Source of the DNA: CALSPH01 sp041690035
GTDB taxonomy: Bacteria; Bacteroidota; Bacteroidia; NS11-12g; UBA955
DNA length: 22,129 nucleotides
Reading direction: 5' to 3'
NCBI GenBank assembly: GCA_041690035.1
Contig: JBDNFC010000052.1
Location: forward strand, 1 to 22,129
Positions 8,598 to 16,249 of this stretch are shown here, piece by piece. The position numbers and the translations under genes are program-made. Position 1 is the stretch's first letter. Every line of letters starts with the position of its first letter. Below the pieces are notes generated by a model. The model worked only from the letters and a program-made list of their open reading frames with translations, was not told the DNA's origin and made no database searches.

Positions 8598-9902
8598 TTA
8601 TTGTTTTATAAATTTTGACTGGAATTTTTTACCATCTTCATCTATCAAGGTCATAAAATAAATACCTTGATTGAATGTGCTGATATCAATTTTTTGAGTG
8701 TTATTTAATACCGATAATACGATTTTTCCAGTAATGTCGTATATTGTAATTTGATTTAAAGCAGAAGGGATCTTGAATTCTATACATGTGGAAGATGGAT
8801 TGGGGTAAATATCTAATAAATGTATAAAACTATTGGAAGGAATATTAACATTTCTATCCCCTAAATATTTTATATCAAAAACTATTTTTCCGTTGCTTGC
8901 ACCATCAAATCTTGTGAATTTTAATAAATAGTATTCGTTTAAACTTGCGTCTATTTTCTTTTTAACTCCATAAACAACCGTATCATTTAATTTAAATTTA
9001 AAAGTATTTCTATCAAACTCTTTCCAGTCATATCCTATAGCATTAATTCTTTTTGATAAAAAGGTAACATCTTGCTCTATTTGTAGAATCACATTGTTTT
9101 CAATATCTGAGATTGAATTGGACTTTAATTTTACCGTTTCAATATCAAAGTTTTGTAAAACTCCGGTAACTTCATAATGAAAATTTTCTGGCATTTGCAA
9201 TGCACTATAACGGGTAAATAGTATATCCCAATTTTTTGCATCAGGCTCACGATTTACCTCTTTTTTGTTTATAAAATTATAATAAGTAAAGTTGCCAAAA
9301 GAATTTTTATTGTCATTTAATTTTACTGTACTATCCCAAGTATTATTTAATGGAGCAAATCTAAAAATCCAATCTCTTTCTCCATTTGTCGATTTTCTTC
9401 TGGTAATTCTTAATTTATAAAAACTTTGATATCCAAATTGACCAGGAGTCTTTAACGCTAATAAGTATAATGAATCACCATTAATTTCTCCATTGATACC
9501 ATACATGCCCCAAGTATATCTAGGATGTGATTCAACACCTCTGGCAAATCCCCCTTTTCCCCAACTTGTATCTGTGTTTTGTAGTCTTCTCCACGATTTA
9601 TAGTTCAATGAATCAAAATCAACATAATCATTTGCAGGTTGATTTGGGTTTACAAATACATCTATCATCGAATGGTTAATCCAAATGGTGTAAAACATAT
9701 CTGTTTGTCCCGGCATGTTAGAAAATGCAAGATGGTAATTCAGATTAGAGCTGGTTTCTACTTTTCCAATATTTAAATTATACCAAACATCATTGCTATA
9801 ATTTGTCCCCATAGTTATAGAGTCTTGCCTAATTTGGCCATTTATTGTACTTGCAAAAATAAATAATAAAAGAGAAAGGATATTGTAAAGTCTTGTTTTC
9901 AT
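8598..9902 (-). CDS. HmuY-like protein with T9SS type A sorting domain
   Basis: A 434-residue secreted protein, first gene of the uptake cassette. The signal peptide is MKTRLYNILSLLLFIFASTING|Q. The N-terminal half contains SLYLLALKTPG and FYKLRITRRKS. The central part has the HmuY-family pattern: NWDILFTRY (about 223), YEVTGVLQNF, IGYDWKEFDRNTF (about 289), YYLLKFTRFDG. The last 71 residues are a T9SS type A C-terminal sorting domain (DIYPNPSS, IYDITGKIV, FNQGIYFMTL, FIKQ). T9SS cargo is exported across the outer membrane and attached to the surface or released. It is recognisably paralogous to the lipoprotein two genes downstream. ATG 9900-9902 is chosen because an upstream TTG at 9912-9914 overlaps the probable -7 box. 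Ligand unknown; heme is the best guess from family and context. Confidence 0.82.
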   Translation of the reverse strand: MKTRLYNILSLLLFIFASTINGQIRQDSITMGTNYSNDVWYNLNIGKVETSSNLNYHLAFSNMPGQTDMFYTIWINHSMIDVFVNPNQPANDYVDFDSLNYKSWRRLQNTDTSWGKGGFARGVESHPRYTWGMYGINGEINGDSLYLLALKTPGQFGYQSFYKLRITRRKSTNGERDWIFRFAPLNNTWDSTVKLNDNKNSFGNFTYYNFINKKEVNREPDAKNWDILFTRYSALQMPENFHYEVTGVLQNFDIETVKLKSNSISDIENNVILQIEQDVTFLSKRINAIGYDWKEFDRNTFKFKLNDTVVYGVKKKIDASLNEYYLLKFTRFDGASNGKIVFDIKYLGDRNVNIPSNSFIHLLDIYPNPSSTCIEFKIPSALNQITIYDITGKIVLSVLNNTQKIDISTFNQGIYFMTLIDEDGKKFQSKFIKQ

Positions 9903-9911
9903 AATCTGGTG

Positions 9912-9919
9912 CAAATTTA
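9912..9919 (-). promoter_or_regulatory. -7 box of the HmuY/TonB-receptor cassette
   Basis: Minus-strand TAAATTTG is a full TAnnTTTG match ending 9 nt before the ATG at 9902. No TTG is found at the standard -33 distance, which would fit a promoter that needs an activator or is weak. Confidence 0.45.
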
Positions 9920-9996
9920 ATGCTTAAGGCTATGTAAAATAGTTTTAAACAGCTATATGGCACAAAAATGACAAAAAAAATATTTTTATGTAACTA

Positions 9997-10025
9997 ATTG
10001 ATAGTCATTAATATAGTATTCTATA
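9997..10025. repeat. Two small palindromes upstream of the uptake cassette
   Basis: ATTGATAGTCATTAAT (9997-10012) is an imperfect palindrome with 5 of 6 arm positions symmetric. It is followed by the perfect repeat TATAG-TATT-CTATA (10012-10025). They lie about 80-105 bp upstream of the -7 box at 9912-9919 and 70-98 bp beyond the clpX stop. They might be regulator sites or a weak terminator; AT-rich sequence makes such repeats common by chance. Confidence 0.25.
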
Positions 10026-10094
10026 GCAAAGACAAATTTCTTTTCTGGTTTTAGAAATTGTAAGGTTAAAATAATAATTATAAAAGTAGTAGAC

Positions 10095-11327
10095 TTAGGC
10101 AGCAATAGTAGCCCATTTTCCTTCTTTTAATTTCTCTATAGCGTCAATAAGTTTTATATGAATGGTTTTTTTCTTTCCATTTTCTATTGAATTATACATG
10201 TAATCAAGCATTAATGTTTCGCAGATACTGCGCAAACCTCTTGCCCCTAATTTGTATGATATTGCTTTATCTACAATAAAGTCAAGTACATCTTCATCAA
10301 TATTTAGCGTAATGTCATCCATTTTTAGCAACATAGTATATTGTTTTATAAGGGCATTTTTAGGTTCAGTGAGTATGTTTCTTAAGGTTTTTTTATCTAG
10401 TGGCTCCATAAATGTAACTACAGGTAATCGGCCTATTATTTCTGGTATAAGCCCAAAAGATTTTAAATCTGCAGGAGAAACATAACTGAGCAGGTGGTGA
10501 GTTTTGGCTTCATTCTCTAGGTTTGAATTAAAACCAATAGACGATTTATTTACCCTTCGGCCTATAATATTACTTAATCCATCAAATGCACCTCCGCAAA
10601 TAAACAAGATATTTGAAGTATCTATTTTTACATATTTTTGATCGGGATGTTTTCTGCCTCCTTCGGGTGCAATGTGTGCTTCTGTTCCTTCCAATATTTT
10701 TAATAAGCCTTGTTGAACCCCTTCGCCACTAACATCTCTTGTTATACTGGCATTGTCTCCTTTTCTTGCAATTTTATCAATTTCATCTATATATACAATT
10801 CCCATTTGGGCAGCTTCTACATCATAATTTGCGCTTTGTAATAATCTAGAGATAACACTTTCCACATCCTCGCCTACATATCCTGCCTCTGTGAGCACCG
10901 TTGCATCTGCAATGCAAAATGGAACATTTAATATCTTAGCCAAAGTCTTGGCTATCAGTGTTTTGCCAGTTCCAGTATCTCCGAGTAAAAGAATATTTGA
11001 TTTTTCGATTTCTACTTGGTCTATTTCATTGTTTTTTGCAAAATTTAATCGCTTGTAATGGTTATATACAGCTACAGACATTACCATTTTTGCATGGTCT
11101 TGACCTATGACATATTGGTCTAGGTGAGCTTTAATTTCTTTAGGCTTTAAATTCGCAAACTCAGTTTTTGGATTGCTTTTTATTTCTTCGGGCTGTTCAG
11201 ATTGAATTATTTTGTTTGCTTGCTCAACACAATGATCGCATATGTGGCCTTCAATACCAGAAATTAGCATCATTACATCTTTTTTTGTCCTTCCACAGAA
11301 AGAACAATTTGCATCCTTTGTTTTCAT
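10095..11327 (-). CDS. clpX: ATP-dependent Clp protease ATP-binding subunit ClpX
   Basis: A 410-residue AAA+ unfoldase that selects substrates and feeds them to ClpP in the cytoplasm. Visible elements: the N-terminal zinc-binding domain with Cys8, Cys11, Cys30 and Cys33; Walker A GDTGTGKT at 116-123; the pore loop GYVG at 149-152; Walker B IVYIDE at 177-182; the ClpP-docking loop IGF at 263-265; and the sensor-2 segment GARGLR near the C-terminus. Length is close to that of other ClpX proteins. It follows clpP in the same direction with a 73-nt gap containing an AT-rich hairpin. I see no full TAnnTTTG box before it, so it is probably cotranscribed with clpP. The gene has no trigger-factor gene nearby. 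Confidence 0.98.
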   Translation of the reverse strand: MKTKDANCSFCGRTKKDVMMLISGIEGHICDHCVEQANKIIQSEQPEEIKSNPKTEFANLKPKEIKAHLDQYVIGQDHAKMVMSVAVYNHYKRLNFAKNNEIDQVEIEKSNILLLGDTGTGKTLIAKTLAKILNVPFCIADATVLTEAGYVGEDVESVISRLLQSANYDVEAAQMGIVYIDEIDKIARKGDNASITRDVSGEGVQQGLLKILEGTEAHIAPEGGRKHPDQKYVKIDTSNILFICGGAFDGLSNIIGRRVNKSSIGFNSNLENEAKTHHLLSYVSPADLKSFGLIPEIIGRLPVVTFMEPLDKKTLRNILTEPKNALIKQYTMLLKMDDITLNIDEDVLDFIVDKAISYKLGARGLRSICETLMLDYMYNSIENGKKKTIHIKLIDAIEKLKEGKWATIAA

Positions 11328-11371
11328 TTTTTTTCTTATTTTTTTGATTAATAAAAATCAATTAATTACAC

Positions 11372-11402
11372 AATATCAAAATCTATATAATAGATTGATA
11401 TT
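11372..11402. repeat. AT-rich hairpin in the clpP-clpX gap
   Basis: AATCTAT (11380-11386), loop ATA, ATAGATT (11390-11396), extended outwards by AATATC/GATATT with a two-base bulge. It overlaps the clpP stop codon. There is no T tract after it on the minus strand, so it is unlikely to terminate transcription; it could act in RNA processing or stability. Confidence 0.35.
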
Positions 11403-12093
11403 ATGATTGTTTTGGCATTTTTAATAAGATATCATCTACCATGCCATAAGCTTTGGCTTCTTCTGACGTCATCCAATAATCTCTGTCGCTATCATCTTCT
11501 ACTTTCTCTAGTGTTTGCCCGCTATGATTGGCGATAATGGTATAAAGTTCTTTTTTTAGTTTTACAATTTCTTTAACAGTTATTTCCATGTCAGATGCTT
11601 GTCCTTGTGTCCCTCCTAGTGGCTGATGTATCATTACCCTGCTGTGTTTTAATGCGCTTCTTTTTCCTTTTTCGCCCGCACACATTAATACTGCGCCCAT
11701 ACTTGCAGCCATTCCACAACAAATTGTAGCCACATTGCTTCCAATAAATTGCATGGTGTCATATATTCCTAAACCTGCGTATACACTGCCTCCAGGACTA
11801 TTTATATATATTTGTATATCTCTATTGGGATTAGAGCTTTCTAAATACAATAATTGGCCCATGACAATGTTGGCCACTTGATCATCAATAGGCACTCCTA
11901 AAAAAATAATTCTATCCATCATCAATCTTGAGAAAATATCCATTACACCTATATTCATGGTACGTTCTTCTATAATATTTGGAGTTAAGTTAGTAACATT
12001 AGGCATTCCATTGCTGATAAATCTATGTACATTGGTGCTGCTTATTCCCAAATGTTTGGTTGCGTATTTTTGAAATTCTTTTCCGTGATCCAT
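11401..12093 (-). CDS. clpP: ATP-dependent Clp protease proteolytic subunit ClpP
   Basis: A 230-residue serine protease that forms the tetradecameric proteolytic chamber used with ClpX. The catalytic residues fit the family: Ser131 in GMAASMGA, His156 in MIHQPLGG, and Asp205 in DSDRDYW at the expected spacing of 49 residues after the His. The handle region and the motif YINSPGGSVYAGLGIYDTM are typical. It is somewhat longer at the N-terminus than E. coli ClpP (207 residues), so a propeptide is likely; the Bacteroidetes branch often has this length. It is followed by clpX and preceded, 39 nt away, by the S46 peptidase gene, with a candidate -7 box in that gap. In many bacteria tig precedes clpP; here it does not. 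Confidence 0.98.
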   Translation of the reverse strand: MDHGKEFQKYATKHLGISSTNVHRFISNGMPNVTNLTPNIIEERTMNIGVMDIFSRLMMDRIIFLGVPIDDQVANIVMGQLLYLESSNPNRDIQIYINSPGGSVYAGLGIYDTMQFIGSNVATICCGMAASMGAVLMCAGEKGKRSALKHSRVMIHQPLGGTQGQASDMEITVKEIVKLKKELYTIIANHSGQTLEKVEDDSDRDYWMTSEEAKAYGMVDDILLKMPKQS

Positions 12094-12114
12094 TTTTTTT
12101 ATTCTATTAGTTCA

Positions 12115-12122
12115 CAAAAGTA
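12115..12122 (-). promoter_or_regulatory. Candidate -7 box for clpP-clpX
   Basis: Minus-strand TACTTTTG fits TAnnTTTG and lies in the 39-nt gap between the S46 peptidase stop and the clpP ATG, giving a leader of roughly 15-20 nt. No TTG is seen at -33 distance, so the promoter is tentative. Confidence 0.42.
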
Positions 12123-12132
12123 ACAAATAAAT

Positions 12133-14226
12133 TTAGATTTTGATTTTAAGTTCTTCTAAAACTTGTTCTGCATTGCCAATATATTTAAGGACAAATAAAA
12201 CATACCTAATATCAACAGCTACAGAGCGGCTGTAAGATTCGTTCCAAGCATAGTCATTTATAGTAGCCGTGTATGTTCTGTCAAAATTTACTCCTATTAG
12301 ATTTCCATCAGCATCCATCACAGGGCTGCCGCTGTTGCCGCCTGTTGTATCTAAATCATAGAGCAATCCAACAACTACTTTTCCTGTTTTTTTATCTAGT
12401 AATATGGGCGATACAATGGTGTTTTTATAAATAGAAAGCGCATCTAATGGCATTATGTAATCAGGCATACTATTTGCTTTTTCAATTATACCCTTTAATG
12501 TGGTGTGAGGGTAGTTATATTCCCCATCATTTGGCGAATATCCTTTTACATGTCCATAAGTAAAGCGCAGTGTGCCATTTGCATCGGGTAAAAAATCGGT
12601 ATTTTTAAACTCCATTTTCAAGTTGGTGTAGCTTGAAAGTAACATATCGTTTTTAGCTTTAAAATTTTGCTCAAAAGCTATGCTTTCTAAATATGCATCA
12701 AAAATATTAGCAGCCATTTTTACAAAAAAATCTTTCTTATTAAATAATTTTTTAGATTTTTTCTCTATTGCAGGCATTACCTTGTTTTGGTAATCAGAAA
12801 ATAAAGATTTATAATACATTTTGGTTATTTGTGTTGTATTTTGTCTTTCGATTAGCACAGCACCTTGATGTGTTTTTGCATAACTTTCATTAATTTTTTC
12901 GGTTAAATATTGAATGCTTTCAATATTTAATGCATTATCGTTTATATTTGAATAATTTCTTTCAAAAACACTAAAATCATGTATTTTTCTTTCTTCTTTT
13001 ATTTGCTTATAGGCTTCAAAACCAGCACCTATTTGTGGAATTTCATTTACCAATCTTTGTAAATAAAAATATAAATTTGCATTTTCACTGCGCTGATTAT
13101 AAAGTTGCGTTATATCTTCAATAACATTTCCATAAAGGTTTTTTCTACTTTGTTCATTTGCAAATAGTGCCATTTTTTTATCTTCTTCGCGTTTCTCGCT
13201 CAATACATTGGTTCTGCCAAGCCCTTGAATTTTTCCTTTAAAGTTTTTTTGAGTGTTGGCAAGCCCTTTAATATTACCCGCAAAACTTAAATATTTTGCT
13301 TCATTATTTTTTGACAGCTCATACATTTTATCTATTCGCCAGGTATACCAATCTATAATTTGCGGCATAAAATGAGTGTATTGATAATCAAAAAAAGCAG
13401 CTGGCTGATGCCGAAAAGTGCGACCTGGGTACCCTAATATAAATACTGCATCATTTTCTTGGGTTCCATTTGGATTTATTTTTAAAAATCTGTTGGGCTT
13501 GAATGGAACATTGTCTTTACTATACTTAGCAGGCTTGCCATCTTTTCCAATATATGCGCGTACAATAGAAAAATCTCCGGTATGCCTTGGCCATTCCCAA
13601 TTATCTGTTTCTGCACCAAATTCTCCTACATACCTTGGTGGCACGTATACAATTCGCACATCAATAAGTGTTAAATAAGTAAAAAGTACATATTGTTTTC
13701 CTGCAAACATTTCAGATATTTCATAGGTATACAAGGAGTCTTTTTGTTTTTCTTTATTAATTAATAAATTGATATTTGTTTTTAATACCTGATCTCTTTC
13801 TTTTCCATATTTTCCTAAAGAATTTATTAATACTTCTATGCTAACATCTTTACTTTTTATTGTGATTTTTGCTGGCATACCGGTAGAAAGCTCTTTTTCT
13901 TTATTTCCTGAATAAAATCCATCTCTTAAATAGTTGTTTTCAGGCGTACTCAGTGATGAAACTGTGCCAAAAACGCAGTGATGGTTTGTGATAATCATCC
14001 CCTCGTTTGAGATAAATGAGCCTGTGCAGCCTCCCAATCTTACAAGAGCATCGCTTATTGCACCCCCTTGTTCATTAAAAATTTGATTTGCACTAAGGTT
14101 AATACCTGCTTTTTTAAAATCTATTTTTGAGAGATTACTCACCGGATACATCCCTTCGTCTGGTATAATAAAAGCAGTGGATATAATGGCGAAGAGAATG
14201 AATATGAAGTATTTTATTTTTTTCAT
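12133..14226 (-). CDS. S46-family dipeptidyl-peptidase, DPP11-like specificity predicted
   Basis: A 697-residue exported serine exopeptidase of family S46 (DPP7/DPP11). It has a signal peptide (MKKIKYFIFILFAIISTAFI). The catalytic triad can be read as His83 in TNHHC, Asp218 in RHTGDFS and Ser632 in GGNSGSP. The C-terminal segment NFDRTYTATINDYAWNESYSRSVAVDIRYVL is split from the catalytic Ser by the usual distance. The residue 18 after the catalytic Ser is Arg650; in Porphyromonas enzymes Arg at this position marks DPP11 (acidic P1 residue) and Gly marks DPP7 (hydrophobic P1). The enzyme would release dipeptides from oligopeptides in the periplasm. The start ATG overlaps the stop of the small lipoprotein gene by 4 nt (ATGA), so translation is probably coupled. 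Family call firm; specificity inferred. Confidence 0.94.
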   Translation of the reverse strand: MKKIKYFIFILFAIISTAFIIPDEGMYPVSNLSKIDFKKAGINLSANQIFNEQGGAISDALVRLGGCTGSFISNEGMIITNHHCVFGTVSSLSTPENNYLRDGFYSGNKEKELSTGMPAKITIKSKDVSIEVLINSLGKYGKERDQVLKTNINLLINKEKQKDSLYTYEISEMFAGKQYVLFTYLTLIDVRIVYVPPRYVGEFGAETDNWEWPRHTGDFSIVRAYIGKDGKPAKYSKDNVPFKPNRFLKINPNGTQENDAVFILGYPGRTFRHQPAAFFDYQYTHFMPQIIDWYTWRIDKMYELSKNNEAKYLSFAGNIKGLANTQKNFKGKIQGLGRTNVLSEKREEDKKMALFANEQSRKNLYGNVIEDITQLYNQRSENANLYFYLQRLVNEIPQIGAGFEAYKQIKEERKIHDFSVFERNYSNINDNALNIESIQYLTEKINESYAKTHQGAVLIERQNTTQITKMYYKSLFSDYQNKVMPAIEKKSKKLFNKKDFFVKMAANIFDAYLESIAFEQNFKAKNDMLLSSYTNLKMEFKNTDFLPDANGTLRFTYGHVKGYSPNDGEYNYPHTTLKGIIEKANSMPDYIMPLDALSIYKNTIVSPILLDKKTGKVVVGLLYDLDTTGGNSGSPVMDADGNLIGVNFDRTYTATINDYAWNESYSRSVAVDIRYVLFVLKYIGNAEQVLEELKIKI

Positions 14227-14747
14227 TTTTTTATAAAAACAGTTTTTTGGGCAGAAAATAATTTGTTGTCGGTGGTTTTTTGGCTTATTGTAAATTTGTA
14301 ATCAGCACTGTTAGTGATGCTATCTATATCATAAATTTGGATGCTAGCTTCTCTAATCCCATCATTAAAATCTTTTTCATATTTTAAATACATAATTTCG
14401 GTGCCTTTTAATTCAGTATCAGCAGGAAATACTTTTGATTTTTGATATAGGTTTTTGTCGCATTTCATAGACAATGTGCTACTGTCCCAGCCATTAACAG
14501 TCATCACTACAAGATCCTTTTGCATACATTTTCTATCACCTTTTTTAGAAGAATATGAATTGTTTATATGAAACCCCATTCCAAAAACAACACTAGTACT
14601 GCGTGGGTAAAAATCAATGGTATCTTTTGCTGCTATCGTTAATGCAGATAACTCGTCTATTCTGTTAAACCCATCGCAATTTCTATTGCAAGATTGATTT
14701 GCAAATAAAAGATAAAGGAAAGTAAAATAGGTTGTAGCCTTTTTCAT
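14223..14747 (-). CDS. Small predicted lipoprotein of unknown function
   Basis: A 174-residue protein that I do not recognise. It begins with a short signal sequence (MKKATTYFTFLYLLFANQSC), and Cys20 is the likely lipid attachment site, although the lipobox is not canonical. The residues after it (NRNCD) lack the Lys plus acidic surface-export pattern, so it may stay periplasmic. Further cysteines are at Cys24 and in the DRKCM and MKCDKN segments. The rest looks like a small beta-sandwich and ends in FIKK. It overlaps both neighbours by 4 nt (ATGA), downstream of the mlaF-like ATPase gene and upstream of the S46 peptidase gene, so its product is probably made together with both. No function is assigned. 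Confidence 0.75.
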   Translation of the reverse strand: MKKATTYFTFLYLLFANQSCNRNCDGFNRIDELSALTIAAKDTIDFYPRSTSVVFGMGFHINNSYSSKKGDRKCMQKDLVVMTVNGWDSSTLSMKCDKNLYQKSKVFPADTELKGTEIMYLKYEKDFNDGIREASIQIYDIDSITNSADYKFTISQKTTDNKLFSAQKTVFIKK

Positions 14748-15481
14748 ACAAAATAACTGGCATTAATAAATTCTTCTAATTCAGGGATTTCTTTTTTTGC
14801 ACGAATAATTTCTTTATTTGTGCCATTCCACCATACTTTTCCTTGATAAATAAATATAATATGCTGCCCAATATCAAAAACTGTTTTCATATCATGGCTA
14901 TTGATAATAGTGGTTATATTAAATTCATTTGTTATTTCTAGCAACAATTCATCAATTAGCCTTGAGGTGATAGGGTCTAAGCCAGAGTTTGGCTCATCAC
15001 AGTATAAGTATTTTATATCTAGTGCAATAGCCCGTGCTATCCCAACACGTTTTTTCATGCCACCACTTATTTCTGATGGATATTGGGCATTGGCATTTAC
15101 CAAATTTACCCGGTGTAAACAAAAGTTTACCCTTTCTTTTCTTTCTGCTAAAGATAAGTTTGAAAACATTTTAAGCGGAAAATCTACATTTTGTTCTACA
15201 GTCATAGAATCAAACAATGCCCCACCTTGAAAAAGCATTCCAATTTCTCTTCTCAACAACCTTAGATTGCTATGATCTAGGTTAATTAAATCTTTTTTTC
15301 CATAGAGAATTTGCCCTGTTTCAGGTTTTTCTAAACCCACCATACATTTCATCATAACACTTTTTCCGCAACCGCTTGCACCAATAACTAAATTTGGTAT
15401 GCCTGGTTTAAAGGTGGCATTAATGTCAAACAACACCTGTTTATCGTCAAAAGATTTATTTATTTGAATTAATTCTATCAT
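14744..15481 (-). CDS. mlaF: MlaF-like ABC transporter ATP-binding protein
   Basis: A 245-residue ABC ATPase. Walker A GASGCGKS is at 34-41, the Q-loop glutamine at 85, the signature SGGMKKR at 139-145, Walker B ends with Asp162-Glu163 (YLYCDEPNSGLDP), and the switch histidine lies in INSHDM. The MKKR signature variant and the SGLDP D-loop are typical of the MlaF/Ttg2A group that powers phospholipid transport between the inner and outer membranes. The gene lies 3 nt after the mlaE-like permease gene, as expected for its partner. No mlaD (MCE) gene is visible next to it. It overlaps the following lipoprotein gene by 4 nt. Confidence 0.92.
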   Translation of the reverse strand: MIELIQINKSFDDKQVLFDINATFKPGIPNLVIGASGCGKSVMMKCMVGLEKPETGQILYGKKDLINLDHSNLRLLRREIGMLFQGGALFDSMTVEQNVDFPLKMFSNLSLAERKERVNFCLHRVNLVNANAQYPSEISGGMKKRVGIARAIALDIKYLYCDEPNSGLDPITSRLIDELLLEITNEFNITTIINSHDMKTVFDIGQHIIFIYQGKVWWNGTNKEIIRAKKEIPELEEFINASYFV

Positions 15482-15484
15482 TTT

Positions 15485-16225
15485 TTAGAGCAATAATTCT
15501 GCTAAAATATAATCTGCAAATAAAATAGAAACGGCACTGTAAACTACAGCATCAGTGCTTGCCTTGCCAACTTCTAGTGCCCCGCCTTTAGTATAAAAAC
15601 CTTGGTAGGCAGAAATAGATGTTATAAGAAAAGCAAATGTAAAAGACTTAATGGTTGAAAAAAACACATTGAAAGGATTGAAAGTAGACCTAGCACCTGC
15701 AATAAAAGTTTCTCCAGAAAGAATGCCCGATAAATCTCCGGCCAAATAGCCCCCATATATACCCAGCCCTATGGCAATAAAGTTTAAAAGAGGTATGGTG
15801 AGTATGCCTGCGATAATTTTGGGCATTGCCAAAAACCCACTTGCATTAATGCCCATAACTTCTAAGGCATCTATTTGCTCACTTACCCTCATTGTGCCTA
15901 TTTCGGATGCAATATGAGAACCCACCTTTCCAGCCAATACTAAACTGCCAATAGTTGGCGCCAATTCTAGAATAGTTGAGTCGCTCACAATCATGCCAAT
16001 AACTGTTTTAGCAACCAATCCAGATACTAATTGATAGGCTGTTTGTATGGTAGTTACTGCGCCTATAAAAATAGAAATAATAGCAATAATGGGCAATGAT
16101 CCAACACCTATATTATACATTTCTAAAAAAACCCGTTTTACATAAATCCTAAATTTTTCAGGTTTAGCAAACATGCTTTTTAAAAATAATATATACCTAC
16201 CAAAATGAAAAAAAATGCGGTTCAA
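15485..16225 (-). CDS. mlaE: MlaE-like lipid ABC transporter permease
   Basis: A 246-residue inner-membrane permease of the MlaE family. It has an N-terminal amphipathic segment (FGRYILFLKSMFAKPEKF), then several membrane segments: roughly IIAIISIFIGAVTTIQTAY, a central block around the family hallmark LAPTIGSLVLAGKVGSHIASEIGTM with EQIDALEVMG, then IIAGILTIPLLNFIAIGLGIYGG, a TFAFLITSISAYQGF segment and a C-terminal helix. It would work with the MlaF-like ATPase in lipid trafficking that maintains outer-membrane asymmetry. The start is TTG at 16223-16225: an in-frame TAA lies two codons upstream, and starting at Met18 would remove a conserved segment. It is first in the run mlaE-mlaF-lipoprotein-S46 peptidase and is divergent to the dehydrogenase gene, 80 bp apart. 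Confidence 0.92.
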   Translation of the reverse strand: MNRIFFHFGRYILFLKSMFAKPEKFRIYVKRVFLEMYNIGVGSLPIIAIISIFIGAVTTIQTAYQLVSGLVAKTVIGMIVSDSTILELAPTIGSLVLAGKVGSHIASEIGTMRVSEQIDALEVMGINASGFLAMPKIIAGILTIPLLNFIAIGLGIYGGYLAGDLSGILSGETFIAGARSTFNPFNVFFSTIKSFTFAFLITSISAYQGFYTKGGALEVGKASTDAVVYSAVSILFADYILAELLL

Positions 16226-16236
16226 TGATTATTGCT

Positions 16237-16244
16237 TAATTTTG
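16237..16244 (+). promoter_or_regulatory. Candidate -7 box for the dehydrogenase gene
   Basis: TAATTTTG fits TAnnTTTG and would give a leader of about 55 nt to the ATG at 16306. No TTG is at the correct -33 distance. Confidence 0.35.
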
Positions 16245-16249
16245 CGGTT

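Noticed and set aside
9997..10012. Fur box upstream of the uptake cassette
   Set aside because: Only a loose resemblance to the GATAATGATAATCATTATC consensus; not strong enough in AT-rich DNA to call.
14901..15230. Plus-strand open frame of 109 codons opposite the mlaF-like ATPase
   Set aside because: The opposite strand encodes an intact ABC ATPase with all its motifs; the antisense frame has no start signal or domain.
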